Shown: positions 34,945 through 42,155 of the stretch, in pieces
Position numbering within the stretch: the first letter of the stretch is position 1
Layout: the number at the start of each line of letters is the position of its first letter
Origin: an uncultured bacterium
GTDB lineage: Bacteria > Desulfobacterota > Binatia > HRBIN30 > CADEER01
Direction: 5' to 3'
Length of the DNA: 42,301 nucleotides
Assembly: GCA_902826395.1 (NCBI GenBank)
Contig: CADEER010000017.1
Location: forward strand, 21,573-63,873
Translations under genes and position numbers: made by a program
Notes under the pieces: model-generated
Databases searched by the model: none
What the model was told of the DNA's origin: nothing
The model's input: the letters and a program-made list of their open reading frames with translations, nothing else

Positions 34945-36695
34945 CCCCGAGCCATTCCCGGACAACCCGGGACGGCGCAGATCTCCTCGCCCTCGCGGCA
35001 CGACTCGAACGCGCCGATCGGGTCGGATCCACATGGTCGATAGGACACGCTTCGTCCACAATCAATCATTTCTTGATGTTGGCTCGCCGGTCCGACCGAA
35101 GGCGGCGGCGCTCCATCGAGGCAGTGCGGCAGCACCGCCCACAGGGCGTCGCGCCCCGCCCCTGCCGGCAGCGCGCGCGCGACATCCAACAACTCGTCGA
35201 GGGAACCGCCTGGCGACGCCAGGCGAAAGCGGGGTTCTCCCGGCAGCGCCCCGGCAGCCCAGCCCTCGATGAACGCCGCCGCCGAGGCAGCGTCGTGGAG
35301 GATCGCGTAGGCTCCGACGGTGATCTTGGCGCCGCGCAGCCGCTCGACGCCGCGCATGGCCGCGGCGAAGGCGCCCGGAATGCCGCAGTGGGTATCGTGG
35401 GTCGCTGCGTCCGGCCCGTACAGTGCAATGTCGAAACGGGCCAAATCTTTGATGCGCCGCAGGTCGAGATCGGACCAGTCGACGACCGGGCTTGCCTCGC
35501 CGGCCACCTCGACGCGCGGGAACAGGCGCACCGCATCGTAGAGAAGTTGCGCCGCGGCGGGATGCGCCAGCACGTCTGCCCCGACGACGCGCAACGCCGC
35601 CGGTCGGTAGCGGGCGGCCTGAATCATCCGCGCCCGGATGGCGCGGGTCGATTCCGGGGCGCCGGCCGGCTGCGCGCCGGCGGCGCAGGCCTCGCAGCGA
35701 ACGCGGTTCGGTGCGCCCCACGCGAACACCATCGGCGCCGTCGGCCGCAGAGCTTGCTGCTCTTCGACATCTTCTTGGATTCGCAGCGCCAGATCGCTCG
35801 GGTCGTAGAACTCCTCCCAGCCGAAACGGGCGACGTAGTCGAGCGGCGCTCCGCTGCAATGCGGCTCGCCCGGACATGCGCCACAGGCGCGCGGCGCCGC
35901 CGGCGAGCGCGGCTGAGCGGCGCCATCGATGTCGATCCAGACCTCGGTCTCGCGCGGCGCGAACAGAGGTCGCAGGCGCGGCGCAACGCAGACCGGCATG
36001 TCGCGCAAGACGAGGCGCATCCGCCTCTCGAGAGCGACAGCGGCCGCTCGTTCGAGACTGGGCCCGAGCAAATCGAGGCGCGGCGACAGGGAAACGAACT
36101 CAGCGATACCGACATCTTCCTGCGTCAGCCGCCGCACGACGACCGCTCGCACGCCGATGCGCGCCAAAACCTCTACCGTCTCGGCGAGATGCGGAGTCGT
36201 CGGCCGCGTCACCACCACCTCGGCAGTCACGGGGACACCGGCCTCGACGAAGGCGCGGATCGCGCGCCGCGCCGCCTTCAGCGACCCCGGCCGACCGACC
36301 AGCCAGTCGTGAGCGTCCTGCCGCGCGCAATGCAGGGGCACCTGAACCCGCCGCAAACCGGCGGCGACGAGTCGGCGCACCGCATCGACGTTGACGCCGT
36401 CGCCGAAGGTGCACATGCCGAGCCGTTCGCCCCGTGTGCGCGCCAGGTCGCCGAGCAGGTCGAGCAGGTCGGATCGCTGCAGCGCGTCGCCCCCCAGCAG
36501 CAACGCGCCCGCGCTGCCGCTCAAACTCTCGGCGGCGCGGACGATCGCCTCACGTGGGTGCGGGCGCGCTTCCCCAGCGTTGCCGCGCCACGCCAGCCTC
36601 GGGCCGGTCGCCGACGCCAGCCGCAAGTCGACGTCCAACGAGCGGACAGCCGTGGGCTTCACCGCCGTGAGGGCGCTCGTCTGAGGGAGTCTCAT
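34902..36695 (-). CDS. Degenerate radical SAM-like protein lacking the CxxxCxxC motif
   Basis: A 597-residue protein whose layout matches the downstream radical SAM genes but has no CxxxCxxC. Where the cluster motif should be (about residues 28-36), the sequence is ASATGPRLAW. The GGE-like loop survives as LLLGGDALQ (about 66-73). The typical strand and loop VQVPLHCARQDAHDWLVGRPGS (about 118-138) and the auxiliary motif CGACPGEPHC (271-280) remain. A second barrel (about 325-500) has FDIALYGPDAATHD, again without CxxxCxxC. The tail holds five cysteines (about 546-578) that could bind an auxiliary cluster. The ATG at 36695 starts the recognisable protein. It is first in the operon, and could be a non-catalytic partner or scaffold of its neighbours. 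Confidence 0.82.
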   Translation of the reverse strand: MRLPQTSALTAVKPTAVRSLDVDLRLASATGPRLAWRGNAGEARPHPREAIVRAAESLSGSAGALLLGGDALQRSDLLDLLGDLARTRGERLGMCTFGDGVNVDAVRRLVAAGLRRVQVPLHCARQDAHDWLVGRPGSLKAARRAIRAFVEAGVPVTAEVVVTRPTTPHLAETVEVLARIGVRAVVVRRLTQEDVGIAEFVSLSPRLDLLGPSLERAAAVALERRMRLVLRDMPVCVAPRLRPLFAPRETEVWIDIDGAAQPRSPAAPRACGACPGEPHCSGAPLDYVARFGWEEFYDPSDLALRIQEDVEEQQALRPTAPMVFAWGAPNRVRCEACAAGAQPAGAPESTRAIRARMIQAARYRPAALRVVGADVLAHPAAAQLLYDAVRLFPRVEVAGEASPVVDWSDLDLRRIKDLARFDIALYGPDAATHDTHCGIPGAFAAAMRGVERLRGAKITVGAYAILHDAASAAAFIEGWAAGALPGEPRFRLASPGGSLDELLDVARALPAGAGRDALWAVLPHCLDGAPPPSVGPASQHQEMIDCGRSVSYRPCGSDPIGAFESCREGEEICAVPGCPGMARGWRSTARSKRWANT

Positions 36696-37080
36696 GTGCG
36701 TCGGGCGTCCGCGAGCGCCCGGCGGGCTCGCTCGTGCATGCAATGATTGCGTCGTTCCAATGGACCGATCCAGACGTGGCACCTCGGCTCGAGCGAACTC
36801 CGCTGAGCGACGAGATGGACCCCCTTGCTCCCCCGTTTCATGGTCGTCCGTAGCAGATCGAGATATGCGAAGCCAACAATTTCCCAGCCACTCCCCGACG
36901 TGTGAGCTCGCCGTCCCCGAGGCTTCCCCGGGGTTTTGGGGTTGGTGGCGATCGAGCATGGCCTAACGCATGCCATCGACTAGAAAATTGCTTTACTCGC
37001 GCTCCGGAGACATGGTACGGCTCTGCGCAACTTTCGTTCTCAATACACTTTGGACGCAATCAAGAGGGGAGGGCAGTCCG
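36696..37080. promoter_or_regulatory. Divergent intergenic region between radical SAM operon and Tat/HGS cassette
   Basis: A 385-base region with no plausible gene; open frames here are low-quality. It must hold promoters for both directions. A weak stem (CCCCG/CGGGG, 36915-36933) is followed by TTTT on the plus strand. Just before the cassette the string CTTTACTC occurs at about 36991, and the same string occurs about 65 bases upstream of the second cassette's first gene, so it may be part of a shared promoter. The plus-strand ribosome binding site is AGAGGGGAGGG before GTG at 37081. Confidence 0.45.
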
Positions 37081-37689
37081 GTGGCACAAGAGCACAAGGA
37101 CATTCTTTCGCGGCGGGCATTCGTAGGTCGTGTGGCCACCGTAACGGCGGGGGCGGCAGTCGCGTTGAGCGCGACCACGGTGGGGCGAGCGAAGGCTGCG
37201 CCGCGTCCGCACGAAGTTGCCAACCGCGCGCCGAGCGTTGAGCCGCAAGCTCCGCGCGACGCGAGTGCGCCGATCGAGAGCGCGCCGCAGTTGCAAGCCA
37301 CCGAGTCGGCACCGGCACCCTGGGGGATCCTGGCGCCGTTGGCAGTCGGCTCGGCGCTGAACAGCGATTGGAAGGTCGCTGGGTTGACGGCAATCGAGAG
37401 TGGATCGTCGGTTTTGACACTGGCCAACAACCGAGGCCGCGAACACCGCATTCACCTGTGCCGCAACGACGGCCGGCCGCAGGGCTTGGTATATACGGAG
37501 AGCTTCGACCTCGTGGTGATGAACGGCGGCCGCGGCGATCTGCCGACTGAAGAGAACTTCGGTCAGGCCGTTGCCACCGTCGCTCATGCGATTGCCGCCA
37601 ACGAGAGTCGTCATGGCCAGGTGCTGGCGAAACTGATGCCGCAGGACGAGCGCCTGCAGCGCTTCGCGGCAACGCCGCAGCTGCGCTGA
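37081..37689 (+). CDS. Tat-signal protein of unknown family, cassette 1
   Basis: A 202-residue protein with a Tat signal: SRRAFVG at residues 10-16 followed by a hydrophobic run (ATVTAGAAVALSATT) and an Ala-rich cleavage region. The mature part begins with a Pro/Ala/Glu linker and then a compact domain: VLTLANNRGREHRIHLCRND, LVVMNGGRGDLPTEENFGQ and AHAIAANESRH. The second copy at 41032 shares these strings almost unchanged, while linkers differ. I do not recognise the family. The GTG start at 37081 has a strong ribosome binding site. It lies 59 bases upstream of the HGS-repeat peptide gene, suggesting that this folded protein accompanies or handles the peptide across the membrane (inference). 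Confidence 0.8.
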   Translation: MAQEHKDILSRRAFVGRVATVTAGAAVALSATTVGRAKAAPRPHEVANRAPSVEPQAPRDASAPIESAPQLQATESAPAPWGILAPLAVGSALNSDWKVAGLTAIESGSSVLTLANNRGREHRIHLCRNDGRPQGLVYTESFDLVVMNGGRGDLPTEENFGQAVATVAHAIAANESRHGQVLAKLMPQDERLQRFAATPQLR

Positions 37690-37748
37690 GACGCGCCGCC
37701 GACGACTACGGAAGATTCAGAGCACGCGCACGAGCTCGAGGAGGAGCG

Positions 37749-38078
37749 ATGAGCGATCAGAAGAAGAATGGACTGCCGGAGCTGCGCAAGAAGCCGTTGG
37801 ACTTTTTGAGTCCTGCGGAAGCGCGCCAGGCGGTGAAGCCGGTAGCGGCGCTGGACACTTCGGAGGCGGCGCAAGCGCTGCGCACGGAGCCCAACAGCGA
37901 GAAGATGTTGCTCGCACAGCACATGTCGCACGCGTCGCACGGCTCGCACGGTTCGCACGGCTCGCACGGCAGCCACGGGTCGCACGGCTCCCACGGTTCG
38001 CACGGCAGCCACGGATCACACGGCTCGCACGGCAGCCACGGGTCGCACGGCAGCCACGGCAGCCACGGATCCTGGTAA
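37749..38078 (+). CDS. His-Gly-Ser repeat peptide, cassette 1
   Basis: A 109-residue peptide without a signal peptide. The first 58 residues form a leader-like region (LPELRKKPLDFLSPAEARQA, then acidic and Ala-rich, then KMLLAQHM). From residue 60 the sequence is Ser-His-Ala, fifteen exact Ser-His-Gly triplets and a final Ser-Trp. The pattern His-Gly-Ser fits the His-Xaa-Ser repeat definition of HxsA peptides, which are linked to radical SAM enzymes. A leader plus a simple repetitive core is the layout of a RiPP precursor. AGGAGGAGCG precedes the ATG. It is 10 bases upstream of the secreted Cys-repeat gene. Modification is inferred, not shown. Confidence 0.88.
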   Translation: MSDQKKNGLPELRKKPLDFLSPAEARQAVKPVAALDTSEAAQALRTEPNSEKMLLAQHMSHASHGSHGSHGSHGSHGSHGSHGSHGSHGSHGSHGSHGSHGSHGSHGSW

Positions 38079-38088
38079 GGGGGGCGCG

Positions 38089-40821
38089 ATGAGATCTCTT
38101 ACGATGAAACGGACCGGTGGCGTCGCTGCCATCGCAATCGCGGCGCTGCTCGGCATGGCTTCGAGCGGGGCCGCTTTGGTCATTACCGGCGGGCCGACCT
38201 ACAGCCTGCCGGGCGGCGGTAGCTGCACGGTGGCCAACACCACGACGACCGGGACCGGTGCGACGGTATCGTGTACCGGTGTCAATCTGGCCGCCCACAC
38301 CCGCGTCTACTTCGGCATCAAGAACAACACGATCATCAACGGCGCGTCGACCAACGGCTCCGGCATCACTGGCGGAGAGCTGTTCACGACCTTCAACAGC
38401 GCCGGTGCGAGCAACATTGCCTACACGAGCACCTCGGCCATGGTCTCGGCTTGCGCGACCGGCTCCTGTTCGACGGCGAACGGCGCGGTGCCGCAGACGC
38501 TGAACATCACGCGCACGGCGGGAACGGCGACGGTCGTAGCGACCGGCGGCACCCCGGCCAGCAACGCCAACGGCGCGATCGAGCGGTTGTTCCGTCTGGA
38601 CAGCGGCAGCTCGTTCACCTTCGACGTCGACGTCACCGGCACCTCTGGGGCGTTCTCCGGGCAGCTCTGCGATGCGGTCTACACCAATGCGCACTCGACC
38701 TCCGGCTCTGGCGGCTGCGCCAGCCGCGTCGATCTCGCGTTCTACTATTCGGACTGCGGCGACGGCGTCGTCGACAGCCCTGAGCAATGCGACCTCGGCA
38801 CCGGCCCTGGTGGCAACGGCGCCGCGACTTCATGTTGTACTTCGACCTGTACCTTCCGCACCGCGGGCGCGACCTGCCGTGCCGCTTCGGATGTCTGCGA
38901 CGCGATTGAGACCTGCTCCGGCGGCAGTGGCAACTGCCCGGCGGACGGTTTCCTCAACAGCTCCACCCTCTGTCGCGCCGGCTCGGGTGACTCCTGCGAC
39001 GTCAACGAGTTCTGCACCGGCAGTTCGGCGCCGTGTCCGGCCGACGATGCGCCGGGCAACTTCGGCGACGTGTGCAACGCCGGCTCTGGTGATCTCTGTG
39101 ACCCGAATGAGACCTGTACTGGTATTCCGGGCCAGGCGTGCCCGGCCGACAACGTAGCCTCGGCGGGTACGACCTGCCGCGTCGGCTCCGGCGACGCTTG
39201 CGACACGACCGAAACCTGTACCGGTACCGCCGATCAGGCGTGTCCGGCCGATGACGCGCCGGGCAATGCTGGCAACCTCTGCCGCGCCGGCTCCGGCGAT
39301 TCCTGCGACGTCGATGAGACGTGCACCGGCACGCCGGGCCAGACCTGTCCGGCCGACGACGCACCGGGCAATCTGGGAGACGTCTGCAACCCGGGCTCCG
39401 GTGATCTCTGCGATCCGGACGAAACCTGCACCGGCACGCCGGGGCAGACCTGTCCGGGCGACACCGTCGCTCCTGGCGGTACGCTGTGCCGCGCCGGTTC
39501 GGGCGATGCCTGCGACGTAGACGAGAGCTGTACCGGTATCGCCAACCAGATCTGTCCGCCGGACGACGCACCGAGCAATGCCGGCGACGTCTGCCGTCTC
39601 GGTTCTGGAGACAGTTGCGATCCGACCGAGACCTGCACCGGTACGCCAGGGGCCGCCTGTCCGAGCGACGTGGTTGCTTCGGCGGGCACGGTCTGCAATC
39701 CGGGCTCCGGCGACCTTTGCGACCCGGATGAAACCTGTACCGGTGTTGCACTGGCTGCCTGCCCGCCGGACGACATCAGCTTGCCCGGCACGCTGTGCCG
39801 CGCTGGCTCCGGCGATTCCTGCGACGTCGACGAGACCTGCACCGGCGCGCCCAACGCGGCGTGTCCGGCCGACGATGCGCCGGGCAACGCAGGCAACGTC
39901 TGCAACCCGGGCTCGGGCGATCTCTGCGATCCGGATGAAACCTGCACTGGCACGCCGGGCGCTGCTTGCCCGAGCGACAACATCGCCTCCAGCAGCACTG
40001 AATGCCGTGCCGACGCGGGCGATTGCGACGTCGCTGAGAATTGCACTGGTAACGCCGACGAGGCTTGCCCAGTCAATGGCTTCGAACCGTCCGGAACCGA
40101 TTGTCCGAACACCACTCTGTGCGACGGCGATGAGACCTGCGACGGTGCCGGCTCCTGCGTCGGCGGGCCGACGCTGGCTTGTGACGACAATAGCGCCTGC
40201 ACGGTCGACACCTGCGACTCGTTGCTCGGTTGCATCAACACGGGTACGCCGGCGACCGGTTGCTTGACCGCCTTCCAGAAGGGCGTCTTGCTGGTCAACG
40301 AGAAGAACCCCGGCAAGGAAAAGATCGTCGCCAAGTTCATCAAGGGACCGCCGCTGTCGCAAACCGACTTCGGCAACCCGCTCAACACCGGCGGCACGGC
40401 CTACGATCTGTGCATCTTCGATGCGTTCGGCCAGCTTGCGGGGTCGTTCACCATCGATCGCGCCGGCGACCTGTGCGACGGCCGCGACTGCTTCAAGAAG
40501 CTCGGTCAAGATCCGCCGAACGGCAAGGGCTACAAGTTCAAGGACAAGGGCCTGACGTCCGACGGCGTGCTGCTCGCCCTGATGAAGGGCGGCGGCCCGG
40601 GCAAGTCGAAGATCCTGGTCAAGACGAAGAACAGCGAAGGCACGATGCCGACTGGTATTGCGGCGGCTCTCCAAGCTGGTGTGCCTTCCGGGTCGTCGGC
40701 CATGGTTCAGTTCATCCCCGATGGCGAGCCCGGCGGTCTGCCCGCTGGTACAGTCTGCTTGGAGATGGAGCTGGCCGATGTGAAGAAGAACGACGGCGTC
40801 AAGTTCAAGGCCAAGAAGTAA
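38089..40821 (+). CDS. Secreted Cys-repeat protein with shared C-terminal domain, cassette 1
   Basis: A 910-residue exported protein. The signal peptide ends near SSGAALV. A Thr/Ser/Asn-rich beta domain (about 25-220) starts ITGGPTYSLPGGGSCTV. A myxobacterial-type motif CGDGVVDSPEQCDLG follows, then about twelve disintegrin-like repeats with a variant wording: CDxDETCTGTPGQ(T)CPADDAPGN(x)GDVC-x-GSGD. The last 170 residues are a divergent version of the C-terminal domain of the genes at 7627, 10448 and 27269, ending DVKKNDGVKFKAKK. The spacing to the HGS peptide, 10 bases, implies co-translation. It is probably a secreted or cell-surface partner of the peptide system. Confidence 0.88.
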   Translation: MRSLTMKRTGGVAAIAIAALLGMASSGAALVITGGPTYSLPGGGSCTVANTTTTGTGATVSCTGVNLAAHTRVYFGIKNNTIINGASTNGSGITGGELFTTFNSAGASNIAYTSTSAMVSACATGSCSTANGAVPQTLNITRTAGTATVVATGGTPASNANGAIERLFRLDSGSSFTFDVDVTGTSGAFSGQLCDAVYTNAHSTSGSGGCASRVDLAFYYSDCGDGVVDSPEQCDLGTGPGGNGAATSCCTSTCTFRTAGATCRAASDVCDAIETCSGGSGNCPADGFLNSSTLCRAGSGDSCDVNEFCTGSSAPCPADDAPGNFGDVCNAGSGDLCDPNETCTGIPGQACPADNVASAGTTCRVGSGDACDTTETCTGTADQACPADDAPGNAGNLCRAGSGDSCDVDETCTGTPGQTCPADDAPGNLGDVCNPGSGDLCDPDETCTGTPGQTCPGDTVAPGGTLCRAGSGDACDVDESCTGIANQICPPDDAPSNAGDVCRLGSGDSCDPTETCTGTPGAACPSDVVASAGTVCNPGSGDLCDPDETCTGVALAACPPDDISLPGTLCRAGSGDSCDVDETCTGAPNAACPADDAPGNAGNVCNPGSGDLCDPDETCTGTPGAACPSDNIASSSTECRADAGDCDVAENCTGNADEACPVNGFEPSGTDCPNTTLCDGDETCDGAGSCVGGPTLACDDNSACTVDTCDSLLGCINTGTPATGCLTAFQKGVLLVNEKNPGKEKIVAKFIKGPPLSQTDFGNPLNTGGTAYDLCIFDAFGQLAGSFTIDRAGDLCDGRDCFKKLGQDPPNGKGYKFKDKGLTSDGVLLALMKGGGPGKSKILVKTKNSEGTMPTGIAAALQAGVPSGSSAMVQFIPDGEPGGLPAGTVCLEMELADVKKNDGVKFKAKK

Positions 40822-40845
40822 GACTGACGTTGATCTAAGTTGAAC

Positions 40846-40889
40846 AGAAGAGCCCCGGCACCGTGTGGTGTCGGGGCTCTTCTCGTTTT
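40846..40889 (+). terminator. Rho-independent terminator closing cassette 1
   Basis: A 17-bp stem (AGAAGAGCCCCGGCACC, 40846-40862) with GTGT loop and a complement at 40867-40883 (one G-T pair) is followed by CGTTTT. It ends the first cassette's transcript. Confidence 0.92.
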
Positions 40890-41031
40890 GCCGCTGACCT
40901 CGCGCTGCCGTTCGGCGTCAGGGAAACCCGCGTACGTACTTCCACCTGTTGTAAAGGTTTCTCTTTACTCTCGAGTGCGGCGCGTATAGGTGCTCGGCCA
41001 GCCGATCATTTTCCAATCGAGGGGGGATACC

Positions 41032-41625
41032 GTGAGCAACAGCGAAGGTAGAGGACTGTCTAGACGTGCGTTCGTCGGCAAGGTGACGGCGGGAGCTGCA
41101 GGGGGAGCTCTGGCGGTTTCGCTGGGAGCGCGTGCAGCATCGGCGTTGTCGGTTGCGCCGGATAACAAGCATGAGGCTCCGGGCGAGGCGCCCGTTGCGG
41201 TTGCGCATTCGCAGCCGGAGATGCCGCTGCAGGTGATCACCGAGACTGCGCCTGCGCCGTGGGAGATCGTGCGTCCGCTGCGCAATGGCGCGTCGCTCGT
41301 CGGCGGCTGGCATCTCAAGGACCTGTCGGGTGTGGTCGGCGGCGCGTGTGTATTGACGCTGGCCAACGATCACGGTCGCGAGCAGCGTGTTCATCTGTGC
41401 CGCAACGACGGAGCTCCGCGGGGCATCGTGTACACCGACCGCTTCGACATGGTGGCGATGAACGGCGGCAGCGGCGACTTGCCGACCGAAGAGAGCTTTG
41501 GTCAGTCCGTCGGCGCACTGGCGCATGTGATCGCGGCCAACGAGAATGGTCGCGTTGAGTTGCCCGGCCTGTTGTCGCAGCGCGACCGCGAAGAGCGTTT
41601 CGCCGGCGCGGCGCAACTGCGCTGA
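41032..41625 (+). CDS. Tat-signal protein of unknown family, cassette 2
   Basis: A 197-residue paralogue of the gene at 37081. The Tat motif SRRAFVG is again at residues 10-16. A GTG start at 41032 is preceded by GAGGGGGGATACC. The core wording is conserved (VLTLANDHGREQRVHLCRND, MVAMNGGSGDLPTEESFGQ, AHVIAANENGR), while the signal sequence and the Pro-rich linker have diverged. The C-terminal residues AQLR are also shared. This conservation pattern suggests that the compact domain is the functional part. It is followed by 190 bases and then the second peptide gene, a larger spacing than in cassette 1, so an internal promoter is possible. Confidence 0.8.
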   Translation: MSNSEGRGLSRRAFVGKVTAGAAGGALAVSLGARAASALSVAPDNKHEAPGEAPVAVAHSQPEMPLQVITETAPAPWEIVRPLRNGASLVGGWHLKDLSGVVGGACVLTLANDHGREQRVHLCRNDGAPRGIVYTDRFDMVAMNGGSGDLPTEESFGQSVGALAHVIAANENGRVELPGLLSQRDREERFAGAAQLR

Positions 41626-41815
41626 GCTGCGCTCGGCGTCGAGCGGTATCGTCAGAAGAAGCCAAGGGGATCGACCCTTGATAGTTTCGAGTTCGGGGGA
41701 GCGCCCGCCAGTTGCGGGTGAACCGCCAGTGACGGGGGATCATCGCGGAAAGGCTGCGATGGCGTCAGGCGGTTCAGTTGCTGGGTAGATGGCCTGTGCG
41801 GGCCCAGGAGGAGCG

Positions 41816-42145
41816 ATGAGCGAACAGAAGAAGAACGGACTGCCGGAGTTGCGCAAGAAGCCGTTGGACTTTTTGAGTCCGGCGGAGGCGCGTCAGGCGG
41901 TGAAGCCGGTAGCGGCGTTGGATACTTCGGAAGCGGCGCAAGCGCTGCGCACGGAGCCCAACAGCGAGAAGATGCTGCTCGCTCAGCACATGTCGCACGC
42001 ATCGCACGGCTCGCACGGTTCGCACGGCTCACACGGCAGCCACGGTTCGCATGGATCGCACGGTTCGCACGGCAGCCACGGTTCGCACGGCTCACACGGC
42101 AGCCACGGTTCACACGGCAGCCACGGCAGCCACGGCTCGTGGTGA
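41816..42145 (+). CDS. His-Gly-Ser repeat peptide, cassette 2
   Basis: A 109-residue peptide identical in protein sequence to the cassette 1 copy except Asp3 to Glu. The leader, fifteen Ser-His-Gly triplets and the final Trp are all kept. At the nucleotide level, of the first 63 codons, 12 differ and 11 of these are synonymous, so the copies are not a recent identical duplicate. The ATG at 41816 follows AGGAGGAGCG, the same ribosome binding site as copy 1; an in-frame ATG 27 bases upstream is less likely because that context is absent. The gene is immediately followed by the start of another Cys-repeat protein. Confidence 0.88.
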   Translation: MSEQKKNGLPELRKKPLDFLSPAEARQAVKPVAALDTSEAAQALRTEPNSEKMLLAQHMSHASHGSHGSHGSHGSHGSHGSHGSHGSHGSHGSHGSHGSHGSHGSHGSW

Positions 42146-42155
42146 GGGGGGCGCG

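Noticed and set aside
36915..36937. Terminator in the divergent region before cassette 1 (CCCCG/CGGGG then TTTT).
   Set aside because: A 5-bp stem with an 8-base loop is too weak; recorded only as part of the intergenic entry.
36696..36959. N-terminal extension of the degenerate radical SAM protein by 88 residues.
   Set aside because: The extension has mixed, low-complexity composition and no homology to the neighbours' N-termini; the recognisable protein begins at ATG 36695.
37926..38078. The TCGCACGGC-type triplet array considered as a CRISPR or non-coding minisatellite.
   Set aside because: The 9-base units are in frame, codons vary synonymously while Ser-His-Gly is exact, and the array is preceded by a leader with a ribosome binding site. 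There are no unique spacers of CRISPR size.
38830..40674. A 614-residue minus-strand frame and a 387-residue one inside the cassette 1 Cys-repeat gene.
   Set aside because: Same shadow effect of repetitive coding DNA; no start signal and no coherent domains.
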